Assembly (NCBI GenBank): GCA_003255025.1
Contig: QANY01009002.1
Location: 909,661 to 973,660 of the forward strand
Length of the DNA: 64,000 bases
From: Datisca glomerata
Taxonomy: Eukaryota > Streptophyta > Magnoliopsida > Cucurbitales > Datiscaceae
Direction: 5' to 3'
The notes beneath the pieces were generated by a model. That model was not told the DNA's origin, did not search any database, and worked only from the letters and a program-made list of their open reading frames with translations. Shown here piece after piece: positions 22,299-33,891 of the stretch (position 1 is the stretch's first letter; each line of letters starts with the position of its first letter). The position numbers were made by a program, and so were the translations under genes.

Positions 22299-22391
22299 AC
22301 TTGAAGAGTTTAAGTGGTCAAATATCTACACTTGAAGAGTTCAAGTGATCAAATATCTACACTTGAAGAGTTCAAGTGATCAAATATCTAC
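22299..22391. repeat. Tandem repeat, 31-bp unit x3
   Basis: The unit acttgaagagttcaagtgat followed by caaatatctac starts at 22299, 22330 and 22361. The core acttgaagagttcaagt is a near-perfect palindrome. Confidence 0.95.
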
Positions 22392-22498
22392 ACCAAAGTT
22401 CATAATGCCATTCACAAATAGTCACTCACAAATACCAAGGCTTCAGGTAAACATGGCTTATTGAAACTGGTTGCAGGCCAGAGAGCTATATCTACTTT

Positions 22499-22806
22499 GG
22501 AAATGCAAGTTCCATTATTTGACTACTTAAGGTCTTTAATCAGGGACAAGAGTTGGTGAATAGGAGAAGATATGATACTTCATTTGAGTTTGGTGGTACT
22601 TGGAAATGCAAGTGCCATTATTTGACTACATAAGGTCTTTAGTTAGGGACAAGACTTGGTGAATGGGAGAAGATATGATACTTCATTTGAGTTCGGTGGT
22701 ACTTGGAAATGCAAGTGCCATTATTTGACTACGTAAGGTCTTTAGTTAGGGACAAGACTTGGTGAATGGGAGAAGATATGATACTTCATTTGAGTTCAGG
22801 GGTACG
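22499..22806. repeat. Tandem repeat, 103-bp unit x3
   Basis: Copies starting ggaaatgcaag at 22499, 22602 and 22705 are spaced exactly 103 bp. The second and third are almost identical. No ORF. The sequence between here and element C (22807-23134) shows nothing recognisable. Confidence 0.95.
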
Positions 22807-23139
22807 AGAAGCATGTTGTTGGATATATAATCAAACTATACATATCATGAGCTAGGCAATATCACATACAACGATTAAATTTGGATCTAATGAAATCACG
22901 TCTCATTCATTCCTACTGAAATATTGAATGATCAACATGTGAAGTTTCTCATTAACAAGAAATATAATAGTCTTGTATTGCTTCGAACTCCTTTATATGT
23001 CACCATTAAACCCAAATATCAAGACAATTTTTTATGATCTTACATTTTCAAGTACGTTAGGTTCTTGAAACTGGTTGTGATTGTGTGTTATAAAACATGT
23101 AAATGGAGGTTATAGGCTACGAAGATGAGACAACAAAGT

Positions 23140-23406
23140 TGTAAAAGATTTTTTCGGTATGAAAAACCCTCTACAAACGAATAATAAAGATCATAATTTA
23201 AAGAGAGAGAATGAGAGAGAGAGAATAAAGACACTGTCATTACATGGAAAACTCTTAGGGAAGAAAAATTACGTTGATATTTACTTGTGTAAATTTTTTT
23301 ACATAGTTATTGGTGAGAGAAGAGAGAAGCGACAGTGTCTCTAGTTAATGTTTGCTTGAGTTGCCTTTCTTTTCTTTTTCATGTGCTTGTATTTATAGGT
23401 CTGATG

Positions 23407-23443
<37 letters not shown>

Positions 23444-24076
23444 TAATAATAATGGGGATTATCACACCCATTATGCTTTCGGCTGATGTGATTGCTTTCA
23501 GACGTGGACTCATTTACTTTGTTCATTCATTTCAGCTGTTTTGTCCTCAGTGCGTCAACTACTCAATCAGTCATAGCCACTTGGTGGTTCCTCGTGGTTC
23601 GGGTCAATCAGCCACAACCACTTGACGGTCATTATGGATTCCTTTCATTCGTTCATATTCTTCATCCAGTTCTTTCCATCCCAGAGATGTTGATCCCCTC
23701 AGTCTTTTCTTGTTCTCGTAGGCATGGGTTCCCCGTTAGTCTGCTCCCGTTTAACCAGTAACCTTTTCTTCCCGTTATTGCATAGTTCAACGAGTTTGTT
23801 TCCTGTTCTGGAGGCGTGGGTCCCCCGTCAGTCTTTTTCCTGTTTGACTGGTATGCCTTTCCCGTTCTGATGAGGTTTCCACTTCCACGCTCTTTTCCCG
23901 TTCTCGAGTTCCTTCCCGTTTAGAGTTTCCGCCCACGTTTTTGCTTACATCATGATCTGTTTGTGCCACTCATGTTTTCTCATCAAGCCCTCAATCTTGT
24001 CATGTTCATGGTCTACGCGTCTTCTCATGATTCAGTCTTTCTGTACATGTGTCTTGGGTAGCTTTTTTCCTGTTCA
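23140..24076 (-). repeat. 3' LTR of element C (left copy)
   Basis: Aligns along its length with 27202-28128, including gaacgaataa(a/t)gatcataatttaaagagag, an (AAT)n tract at 23407-23452, and the C/T-rich half with repeated ttcccgttct. The perfect TSD lies just to its left. Confidence 0.92.
23407..23452. repeat. (AAT)n microsatellite in the left LTR of C
   Basis: About 15 ata/aat units with one interruption. The other LTR has the same tract at about 27466-27508, so it predates insertion and has drifted in length. Confidence 0.95.
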
Positions 24077-24592
24077 TTTGCCTTCCCTCATTATACTCAA
24101 TAAAAGTTCATTTATTGATGTGTAATGATGAGGAGTTTTGATTTCCATGCGCTTTTACGAAAATCATCTTGTCTCTTCTCAGGGGCCTGCACTTCTTTGA
24201 AAATAACAAATAAATATATATAATTAAATTAAGAGAGATGAATTTTTTTTCTTGTGAGGGTGTTTCATTTCCTGTAAGAAAGGCTTTTCATTTATCTATC
24301 TTTTGCCTCTTTGGTTTCTTTTTCTGCTCTTTTTCTTTTTATTCTCAATTAGCAGTAACTTTTCCTGTCATTCTCAACTACGTGAATAAACTTCCCTAAC
24401 AAAAAAATCTTGAAAGATAATTTCCTTTTCTCGAAGATTTTCCTTTTTCCCGTTTTGGTCGTTTCCACTTTCCATCCATTGAGTTATTTTCAAGAAGTAT
24501 TTCATCTTTGCTTTCTTCAGTTATGCTCGTTTATGAATTATTTGAGCATCATCTGATCCGTTTAGACAAGGATATTTCCATTTCAAAGTTTT

Positions 24593-24972
24593 TAATTTTC
24601 TTCTGAGAACAGTGCTCGTAGACACTCTCAAGAACTTAGGCTCCTTCAGTGGAACCATGACCCTGTTTTGATTTTCTTCTAAGAACGGTGCCCGTAGACA
24701 CTTTCAAGGACTTAGGCTCCTTCAGTGGAACCATGCCCCGTTTTGATTTTCTTCTGAGAACGGTGACTGTAGACACTCTCAAGGACTTAGAATTCTTCAG
24801 TGAAACCATGGCCTCGTTTTGATTTTATTTTGAGAACAGTGCTCGTAGACACTCCCAAAGACTTAGGCTCATTTAGTCGAACCATTGCCCCGTTTTGATT
24901 TTCTTCTGAGATCGATGCTCGTAGATACTCCCAAAGACTTAGGCTCCTTCAAATGGAACCATAACCCCGTTT
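24593..24972. repeat. Tandem array inside element C, 75-76-bp unit x5
   Basis: Units contain ttttgattttcttctgagaac, gtagacactctcaaggactt and ggctccttcagtggaacca. The ggctcc word recurs at 24639, 24715, 24866 and 24942, with a diverged copy near 24790. No coding frame persists. Confidence 0.92.
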
Positions 24973-25433
24973 TGATTTACTACAGCTCATTGATAGAGTT
25001 TCCCACATGTATTTTGTTACAGACTTATTGATGGAGTTTTCCCCGTTTGCTTTTCTTTTTCTTTTTCTTTTTTGTATACAAATATATGCGACAAGAATGT
25101 TGAACAACATCATATATAATATCTTAATATAATAAGTAGGGAATGAGTATATTATAACTTTCTTCCAGAAGCTCGAATATCATTCCATAAAGAATTTCAA
25201 TAAACTGATTTTCATAGTTTTGTAGCGAAATCTGATTTGTCACATAAGTATTAATGTGTTGGTGAAACTTAATAGATGAAACTGGCAGTTCTACATATTG
25301 TGTCATAAGTTTTGATTGAAAGCTCTAATTGAATTCCATGAATTTCTACAAAATGTAGACTTATGTATCTTTCTGATAATATAAAATTTGTCATGTAATT
25401 TCTTTCCAACATTTCCCATTTTCATTTTCATTT

Positions 25434-26135
25434 CCATTCTCGTTTACGTACTCATAGCCGTTCCTATTATCACGATTTTTCCGTTCCCATTTTCAAGACA
25501 TTCATTTTCCCGTTCTCAAGACTTCTCCCGTGTCAAGCCAATTCCATTCCCATTCTTAACACTTTTATGTTCTCGAGAAATTTTCTTTCCCACCGTCAGG
25601 ACATTTCTTTTTCCGTTCTCAAGACTTCTCCTGTGTCAAGCCAATTCCGATCTCGTTCTCAAGCCTTCCACGTTCTCGAGAATTTTCCTTTTCAACCATC
25701 GAGACATTTCTTTTTCCGTTCTCAAGACTTCTCCTGTCTCAAGCCAATTCCGTTCCCGTTCTGATGACTTTTCTGTTCTAGAGAATTTTCCTTTCCCACC
25801 GTCGGGACATTTCTTTTTGTGTTCTCAAACTTCTCCTATATCAAGCCAATTCAGTTTCCGTTCTCAAGACTTTCTCGTTCTAGAGAATTTTTCTTTCCCA
25901 CTGTCAGGATATTTCATTTTTCGTTCTCAAGACTTATCTAGTGTCAAGCCAATTCTGTTCCTATTCTCAAGATTTTCCCGTTCTCGAGAATTTTCCTTTC
26001 CAACCGTCATGACACATTCTTTTTTTGTTCTCAAGATTTATCTTGTGTCAAGCCAACTGCATTCTCGTTCTCAAGCCTTTTCTCTTTTTCAAGACTTCTC
26101 CCGTATCCAGCAAATTTCGTTCCTGTTCTCAAGAT
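25434..26135. repeat. Tandem array inside element C, ~103-bp unit, about 7 copies
   Basis: The word caagccaa recurs at 25534, 25637, 25740, 25842, 25945 and 26049, giving a period of 102-104 bp. Units consist of pyrimidine-rich ttcccgttctcaagacttctcc, gtcaagccaattcc, ttctcgagaattttcctttcc and accgtcaggacatttc. A 251-residue open frame spans it but is only a consequence of the low-complexity array. Confidence 0.93.
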
Positions 26136-26329
26136 TCTGTTAATCACAAATAAAATAAAATTTCTCCCATTTGTTTATTCTACCTTTTTGCCTGCACTTT
26201 AGCCTCGTTCTTTTTTCTTTGACTCATTAATCCGTCATCTCGCTTGTTTTTTATTTTCTTCTTCCAACGTGATGTATGCTTGCGTTCTTTGGAAAGTCTC
26301 TACCATGGTCAAAGGTTTTATCTTTGATA

Positions 26330-26990
26330 AATCTTCAAATAAGGTTGATTCTGGATCCACTTCCGTCTGAAAGCCAGACTCGCTACTTTATCATCACAAC
26401 TTTCCACTTTGGCCATTTCCTCCTGGAATCTATGAGTGTATTCCTGAAGTGTTTCTTTTTCCTTCTGGGCGGCTATTGCCAGAAGTTAGTCTGAGTCTTC
26501 CTTTACTACTCGGTAAATAGAGTACTGTACCAAGAAGACAATGGACATGTAGTAAAGTTACTAATAGATTGAGTAGGGAGGGAGTGATACCATTTAAGTG
26601 TAGTCCCATTTAGACTTGCAGGGAATATCTTGCACATCAAAGCGTCTTCATGTTGGTATAATGCCATGACTTGCTTGAACCGTCTGAGATGATCTATAGG
26701 TCAGATTTTCCTTCATAACATTTGAATTTAGGTTCCACGAACTTCTTTGGGGCAGTCGAGATCTCCAGATTTAATGGAGTTCTGGTGAGTGATTCCAGGT
26801 CAGTTTTTCCCGTGTTTCCCAGGTTCCTTAGTTCCATCATTTTCCCCATGGCAGCTTCCGTCATGACTTTTAGTTGGCAAATTTCTTCCGCCTTCTCCTT
26901 TTTGTGTTCCTTGGACTGAACTTCTGCATGTGTCTGTGCAAGGTCCCGTTGCAATACATCAATATGTTCTTGTATCGTCTGCCACACGTT
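26330..26990 (-). pseudogene. Gag remnant of element C (Retrotrans_gag type)
   Basis: On the minus strand, 26987-26694 reads a coiled-coil-like N-terminal segment and then FVEPKFKCYEGKSDL. A shifted frame continues with DHLRRFKQVMALYQHEDALMCKIFP, SLNGTTLKWYHSLP and SISNF, then further on KEKETLQEYTHRFQEEMAKV. These are the ordered hallmarks of gypsy gag (PF03732): the H..RF...M.l, ...mc..Fp.tL.g.a..Wy..Lp, and qkkeEsLreYv.RF blocks. Frameshifts near 26700 and stops near 26500 and beyond 26330 inactivate it. Capsid fragment only; no polymerase follows. Confidence 0.8.
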
Positions 26991-27201
26991 GTACAGCGTT
27001 TCAGCGTTTCACTGTTCTATCTCTTGCATTCGGCTTAGGATAGCCTGAAGTATCTCAGCTGGGGGAGCATGGTGATTGGCTTGTTCATCCCCGTTCCTGT
27101 CTTCTTTGTTAATGGCGGTGTTCGATCTGGTTTGAGGCATGGTTTGGTTTGCTTTCGGGTATCTTTGAGGTTTCTTCTCAATCTCAATGAAAGCACTAAA
27201 A

Positions 27202-27472
27202 TGTAAATGATTTTTTCTATATGAAAAATCCTCTACGAACGAATAATGAAGATCATAATTTAAAGAGAGAATGAGAGAATAAAGACACCATCATTTACAT
27301 GGAAAACTCATAAAGGGAAGAAAAATCACGGGAAGATTGTCGATATTCACTTGTGTAAAAGATTTTACATAGTTTTTGGTGAGAGAAGAGAGAAAGGGCA
27401 GTGCCTCTGGTTAAGGTTTGCTTGGGTTACCTTTTTTTTCATGTACTTGTACTTATAGGCCTAATGATAATG

Positions 27473-27506
<34 letters not shown>

Positions 27507-28128
27507 GAGGATAATCACATTCCCCTATACTTTTCGGATGATGTGATTGTTTTCAGGCATGAGCTCTTTTACTTTGCTCATTCCTTTCGGTTGTTTTGTC
27601 CTTAGTCTGTCAGCCACTCAATTAGTCATAGCCACTTGGTGGTTCCTCGTGGTCAAAATCATTCAATCACGATCATTTGGTGGTCATTCAGGATTCCTTT
27701 CATTTGTTCTCGTTCTTCTTTTAGTCCTTTCCGTCCTAGAGGCGTTGGTCCCCATAGTCTTTTCCTATTCTTGTAGGCTTGAGTTCCTCGTCAGCCTATT
27801 CCCGTTTAACTAATCACATTTTTTCCCGTTCTTGCATAGTTCAACAAGTTTTTTCCCGTTCTGGAGGTGTGGGTCCCCCATCAGTCTTTTTCCTGTTTGA
27901 CTGGTCTGCCTTTCCCGTACTGATGAGGTTTGCCACTTTCATGCTCTTTGTCATTCTCGAGTTCCTTCCCTTTTAGAGTTCCCGTCCGCGTTTTCGCTTA
28001 CATCATAATCTATTTGTGTCACTCATATTTTCTCGTCTAGCCCCCAATCTTGTCTTGTTTATGGTCTGCACGTTTTCTCAGGATTCATTCTTTCTGTACA
28101 CGTATCTTGAGTGATTTTTCCCTGTTCA
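27202..28128 (-). repeat. 5' LTR of element C (right copy)
   Basis: The 927-bp partner of 23140-24076, with the same tgtaaa start and cctgttca end, (AAT)n tract at about 27466-27508 and pyrimidine-rich half. It is followed by the TSD aaagt. Confidence 0.92.
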
Positions 28129-28133
28129 AAAGT

Positions 28134-28904
28134 ATTTTAGAGTAACCGAGTATACAAATACCCACGCCCTCCTTTGATATTTTATAATCTTCAATCAACA
28201 TGTTCATTGATCGATTATTACATAAAGTCAAAATAGATGGATGTTGGACGGGTTATAAGCCAAAAGACATCATAAAAAAATTCATAAAGATTATTATTTT
28301 TTTTGGTATGACAAGATTTGGAGAGCTAATGAAGTTGCATTGTCAGTCGAGTCTCCAAAATTTTTTTGTTTTCGTTCTATAGTCACATTCTTGAAGTGAA
28401 GAATCCAGGCATTGTAGACCGATGGTCACGCTTAATTTAAACACTTCTCCTTTCTATTGTAACTCCATTCATGAATTTCTCAATTGCATACATCCCATAA
28501 TTATAATTGATGATCAAACATTCTTAAAAGCAAAGTAAAGGATAAAATGATCATAGCAACTTTGAAAGATAGGAATAACCAACCAAATGTATCCCTTTCG
28601 CTTTTGCGGTTCTTAAATTGAAAGATGTCATGAAAGGTCATCTAATCACAAGATCTCAACATAAAACTTAATTAGAACTAATAAATTTTTGAATCTCCAT
28701 CTCGGGAGTTTACAACAAAAAAACCACTATTAAATTAATAATGCACAGTCCAATAAAAGAGACCATATCCTCGAAATTAGAGTACAACGACTACTACAAC
28801 GGTACAAAAGAGCATTGCCTAATAATCTATACCGAAACTCTAGCCCTGTCCTACAGATCCAATTTTTAAATTAAAGTAAGGGTAAAAAGGGTATCTTCAT
28901 TTTA
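28134..28904. other. Intergenic between element C and the glucanase gene 3' end
   Basis: Unremarkable AT-rich sequence. A 60-codon open stretch at 28200-28382 has no motif I recognise. The part next to 28904 is presumably the glucanase 3' UTR. Confidence 0.5.
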
Positions 28905-31133
28905 TTATAGAACAAAGCAAAAAGCTATTATACCCAACAATATCTGTACCGCTGTCAAGCACTTCATAGCGCTTCCTCCTACCGACCCTTCCTCCATCTT
29001 CAGCCCTTGGAATGGGTAATTACATGCTTTGTAACCTGCAAATTCAATTTAACATGAATAATCAGTACTTATCCGTACGTAGAGATCGAGTTTGCATATC
29101 TAAATAAAGGTAAAATCTTACTGGGATCAGAGGAAGTGAGGAAGGCAGTGTGGTCGAAATCACAGTTGTAGTCGTGGCGACCAAAGGTCTGAAAGTAAGC
29201 ATTCATGGCGTACGAAGCATGTGATCTCACTGTGTTTGGTTCAAAACAGGGCCCACCTTCTTGTATAGCCCTGCAATCCACTCCACTGCTACACACGTAA
29301 TCTATGTTCTTCTGCAGCTCTTCATCTGTTGCCTCTGTTTTCGGCACGCACCATTGCTTAGGATCTACTGACGATGGTGGCTGTGCCATCCCAGCTGTAG
29401 GACCCATTCCCTACTCAATATTAAGTAGCTAGGTTTAAGATCAACGGTCATGATAAATCCAAAATACCCCGACAGTGCACAACGTATTAATTTTGTCAAA
29501 GGATCATGTCAGGATGGAACATCTTTTCATTGAATCGAGGAGAGGCGGGAGGATTTTTCTATTATTCGTTAAAAAACTATCTGACCCTTATACCCTTTCA
29601 AAGGGCAAGGAAAATTTTAGAAATATGACAGGCCATTTTCGTCAAGAAAGTAAAAAAGACAAGCGTCTTCTGTCTTTGACAAGATCTATAATGCATTGAT
29701 ACAATATATATATACATACATGGATATACATAGTTCGATTAAAGATTGATTAATCGAACCATTTTATTGTTTAAAATTTAATCATCACTTTGGATTATTA
29801 TAGATTATTATTAGCGCATGGAATGAAAAATCTTAAAAGTCAAACGTAGAAAAAGATCTCTGACAAGCACAAGTCATAGAACGACACGTAGGATATGCTT
29901 AAAAAGGCCACAGTTACGCCCACTTAATGAGAATCCCATCTTAACTCTTCCTACTTATTAGTTATTACTATCGTGCAGAGAGAGATCACCGACTACCGGA
30001 AATGGCAATTAACCAGATTTGAGAAGTAACGGAACGAGACAGTTAAATCATAATCATGGATAAAACGATTAACCGGTTACCTGATCATTGCGGAGAATGC
30101 CCACGTCGTAAACCGGACTTAGATCCGGCTTGAACAACCCGTAGTTCCGCTCCGAAGTTGACGGTTTCAAATTCTCGTTGAACAACGAGAAAACGTACGT
30201 TTCGAATGTCCTGTTGGGCATCAACGGTGTTCCTTTGCCGGAGTTCACATGCTTCACAAGGTTCCTGTTGTACGATATTGCGTTCTCCAAGCTCACACCC
30301 GGTTGGTTCGGGTCACCCGCGGAAGGCCACCCTGTTTCCGCCACGACAATGTCCACGTCCTCATACCCCACCTTCTTCATTGCCGAATAAACCGCGTCGA
30401 GCTGGGCGTCGAACATGTTCGTGTAGTGCATCCCGGTGGCGTTGTCATGAACGCCGTCGTTCGGCTTGAATAAAGCGTAGTTCAACGTCTGGGGCCTGAA
30501 CCCGAAGAACGGGTACGGATTTACCAGGAAGGGGGACTTAGTCTGCCGGTGAAATTCCAAGATCGGGGCGAATATGACCCGATCATAACCACGGCGGAAC
30601 CGCCCCTGACTCGGCGGCTCCGACGCAGACAAAATACCCAAAGAATGAGGAGTTGAGACTTGAACATCAGTAATGTTAGCCAGCTTGAGAGCCGAATGGA
30701 GAGCCTTCATGGTCGGCAATAGATGCGCGATTAGACTCTTGTCCGAGGTGGCGAGGATTTCGTTCCCAACGGCGATGCGATTAATTATCGTCTGGGGGTG
30801 ATACGGCAGAATGTTACTGGCGACCCATGACTGAGCAGCGGGGAGTTTAGCGAGCGGCGGAATGTCCCCGTTACCGACGGTGATTGTGACGGCGATGCCG
30901 GTGTGGGCAAAGGTTTTGAGTATGTCGGGGTTGGCATCGAAGATCTTAATGCGGTCGATGGTAGTTTGGGATTTGAGGAAGGAAGCAACTTGAGCCGGTG
31001 GAGGGAGGTTGTCGGCGACGGTGCCGTAATTAACGCCGATGGAGTAAGAGGCGAAAGAGGGAGAGATTATGAGATGGGAAATCAAGAAGATGAAAATGAA
31101 GTAGAGCTTAGCTGTGAGTCTAGAAGTTGCCAT
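28905..31133 (-). CDS. GPI-anchored glucan endo-1,3-beta-glucosidase (GH17 + X8/CBM43), three exons
   Basis: Hydrolyses beta-1,3-glucan (callose) at the cell surface. Exons on the minus strand are 31133-30081, 29410-29122 and 29035-28905 (1053+289+131 nt, 490 residues). Introns are 670 and 86 bp, both GT-AG. Residues 1 to about 29 are a signal peptide. GH17 spans about 30-350 with proton donor E125 (AVGNEIL) and nucleophile E266 (VVAETGWPSAG). The X8/CBM43 domain starts near 375 (QWCVPK...CSSGVDC...GGPCFEP...AMNAYFQ, then CDF and DPSYKAC after the last splice). The C-terminus ends in small residues and a hydrophobic tail (AVQILLGIIAFCFVL), a GPI-anchor signal. Architecture matches Arabidopsis At5g56590-type members that can act at plasmodesmata or walls. 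The ATG chosen gives the signal peptide directly. All key residues are intact. Confidence 0.96.
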
Positions 31134-31139
31134 GTTAGA

Positions 31140-32002
31140 GACGAGAGACAGAGAGGGGCAAGGCGGTGGGAGGTCTGTTTGGTACGAAGGCGTATTTTAG
31201 TTGTTAACCAGGTCTGTTTGTTTTGGAGTTATTAGTCTTTCAAGGTGATGAAATCATGAACACACTTTACAAGCATAAGATACATTATTCTAAGGTTTCC
31301 TTTCTTTATTGTTAAGATATAATTGGTTGACACGTATTTTTACATGAACATTAAATTTGTTTACTCATTTTTTAATTAAATTTGAATATACATAATTAAT
31401 TTTTTTAGCGATCTATAAAATTGTTTTATATTTTAACATAATTACTTTAACACATCTAATGCCCGTGCTCTTTAAGTAGTTGACACAAATGAGCTTAAAG
31501 AGGTGTTTAGTACAAAAAATGTTTATATAATTTTTGGAATCAATTTAGAATATTATTATAGAAAAGCAAAATATCAAATAATATACATTACCATATTTGG
31601 AGAGTCAGGAGAAGTTGGGTTAGATTGCAGTGTTCTATTGTACATTTATTACAACTTGACTAATACTTCCTCAAGAAAAAAAAACAAAGAGGTTGATCGG
31701 TACAAAATATTGAATTATGTTTTGAATCAAATTACTGTAATGTAGTTACAAGAAAGTAAGCTATAGATCATTTACAGTACCATGTTTGTGACACAAGCAA
31801 TTGTTGTGTTAGACTTATTGTGTGCATATATATGTGTGTTAAAACTCGACTAATCTTTCCTCTAGAAAAATTGTACAACATAAAATCTAATGAACGAAAA
31901 TATATTAGGGAAAATTGCTTTGCAAAAGAAAATTTATCCCCCCTATGAGATTCGAGGACTTGAAATCCCTAAAGTTAGGGATTTAGATACGCTCCACGAT
32001 AA
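31140..32002. other. Glucanase upstream region and intergenic sequence
   Basis: Contains the 5' UTR and promoter of the minus-strand glucanase; no convincing TATA box was found. At 31590-31690 and 31770-31870 two weakly similar stretches (ttagattgcag..., aacttgactaatacttcctc / aactcgactaatctttcctc) suggest an old local duplication. The TSD gataa of element D is at 31998-32002. Confidence 0.5.
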
Positions 32003-33891
32003 TGGTGCTGGGATCGTTTGATTTTAAAAATAAATTAAAAAATAAATTTAAACCACGGACGATTCATAGACGGAATATAAAAAAATTCAATTAATTTATT
32101 TAATCGAATTAAATAATTTAAAACCAAACAACTTGTGATTATGCATATATAATATTAGACGAGAAGATAATATTAGAAACAAATTTTCACCTATACGTGT
32201 ATCGGATAATTTCTGAACTGGCAAAATTCTTTCGAGTGTTCTTCGTGTTCTTCAAGCTTCGGGATCCGAATCATGAACTTGAACTCCAATAACGATTTAC
32301 AAATTTCGTCCACCAACAATCACCAGTTAATTTCAGAAATTTATCTCATGGGAATTTTGTATAGGAATTTGAGTGTGGACTCTCAAAATGCATATACAAA
32401 TCGAATATTTTTTTTTCTCTATATGTGATATGAGATCTATATCTCTATCTCTCTATCTGCAATCAAATTATTATTAAATATTTATAAAATCTAATTTTTT
32501 ATATTTACAAATATACCCATATATTTTAAATTTTCAAAAATTCACCCTCATATATTCAAATTGCCAAAAATCAGTATATCTCCACAGTGTTGGAGTTGTA
32601 TCAAAATTTATCAATTCAATTGATAAATTTAATTGATCATTATCAATTAATTTATTTATTTATTTTTATTTACTAATTATCCCATAATTAAAAAATAATA
32701 AACTAATTAATTTCAATACAAATAATCATACTTAACTAATTAAGTGACATCACCTATCACATATAAATGTAGGAAATATGCCTTAGACACCAAAATACAT
32801 TTTGATCCAATTTACTTTGTTTCTCTATTCCTGTTCTCATGAGCTATTTCTGAGACCGGATGAGCCCACATGAACAAAGTTAAGGATTTTAAATACCCGA
32901 CGAATTTATCTTCATAAAATTTTGACCTATTTAATCCTGACATCGTACGACTACACTATAGCTTCGATGCTGAACCAACTATCTATTCATGCGCACTACT
33001 TTTCTGTCGGTGTAAATAAACCATTTTCACTTTCATGGTCCACAGAATGTTTTAACATAATACCCATCGTGAATATCAGTAACAAGAGTGAAATGTAAAA
33101 TTACTGTTTTATCACTCTTGTTATTATTTCTTTAACTCCTTTATTGACTGTGAATAAGAAAAATATAATAGTGAATTGTCTCGTACAATTCACAAGTCTT
33201 AATCAATGAATCGATTCATTGAATATTTGGCCAGGTTAATTAATTCACACACTCATCAATAAAGCATAAGATGATATTGTTATTTTCGCAATCCAACCAT
33301 GAATTTTCATATCTGTGAATCACGTAACTTCAACTTAATTGAATTACAATCCCAACAGCCGATGCATTGCTCGCCAATTCGAACTCACTCATTTGACATA
33401 TCAAATATTGCAACTAACTATGTTAAGCTATGTATTCACCTCAGGATTAAGGCAATTATGAAAATACCCTTAAAGTGTAACAATTAGATTTAGAGCTTGG
33501 TAAACGGTTTTGGGCTCTAAACTAATTTGTTACTGGTCCTCTCAACATGTTCATAACATGTTTAGATTAACCGTTTAAGTCTCCATTCGCATGCCTCAAG
33601 ATGGCATCCATTTGTTCAACCTAACACTCGTAATCAGATTCAATTACTCAGTCGATCCTAAGACTTCGAATATCATTCTGAACTTTCTCAAAAGTGTTCA
33701 TCTAGAGACGTCTCTGTCTTCACTCTTCGTTCGTTGATGAAAGTTCCAGGACTTGAGTAATTTATAAACACACTTTAATTTAAAATAAGACTTTCAATTT
33801 ATTCATAAAAAATCAATAATGCTAATGTCTGAGAAATAACTAAATAAAAATAAATAGTTATTACACGCTACTTTATGGACATATTTCAACA
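32003..33891 (-). repeat. 3' LTR of copia D
   Basis: Aligns with 39332-41247; for example ttcttcaagcttcg(g/a)gatccgaatca, aaatttcgtccaccaacaa, and agatttagag-ttggtaaac near 33485. The outer edge ends at 33891, directly before the polypurine tract. Confidence 0.88.

Larger units (their letters stand above)
23140..28128 (-). mobile_element. Non-autonomous LTR retrotransposon C (LARD-like), perfect TSD
   Basis: Two LTRs (23140-24076, 937 bp; 27202-28128, 927 bp) start tgtaaa and end cctgttca, giving TG...CA ends. A perfect TSD aaagt lies at 23135-23139 and 28129-28133. The only coding trace is a minus-strand gag of Ty3/gypsy type (26330-26990), so the element reads right to left. No protease, RT or integrase motif is seen in the 3.1-kb interior, which is instead filled with two tandem arrays. 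On the minus strand a purine-rich gagggaaggcaaa sits next to the 3' LTR, and ttttagtgctttcattgag follows the 5' LTR in the primer-site position. It would need enzymes from another element. Confidence 0.92.

Noticed and set aside
23335..23761. Plus-strand frames over the left LTR of element C
   Set aside because: They run through an (AAT)n microsatellite and LTR sequence shared with the other LTR, with no motif.
25388..26143. A 251-residue open frame
   Set aside because: It is a by-product of the 103-bp pyrimidine-rich tandem array. The translation is repetitive Phe/Ser/Arg-rich, with no domain, and lies inside element C.
30178..31235. Several plus-strand open frames over the glucanase gene
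   Set aside because: Antisense shadows of a well-supported GH17 exon with GC-rich codon positions.
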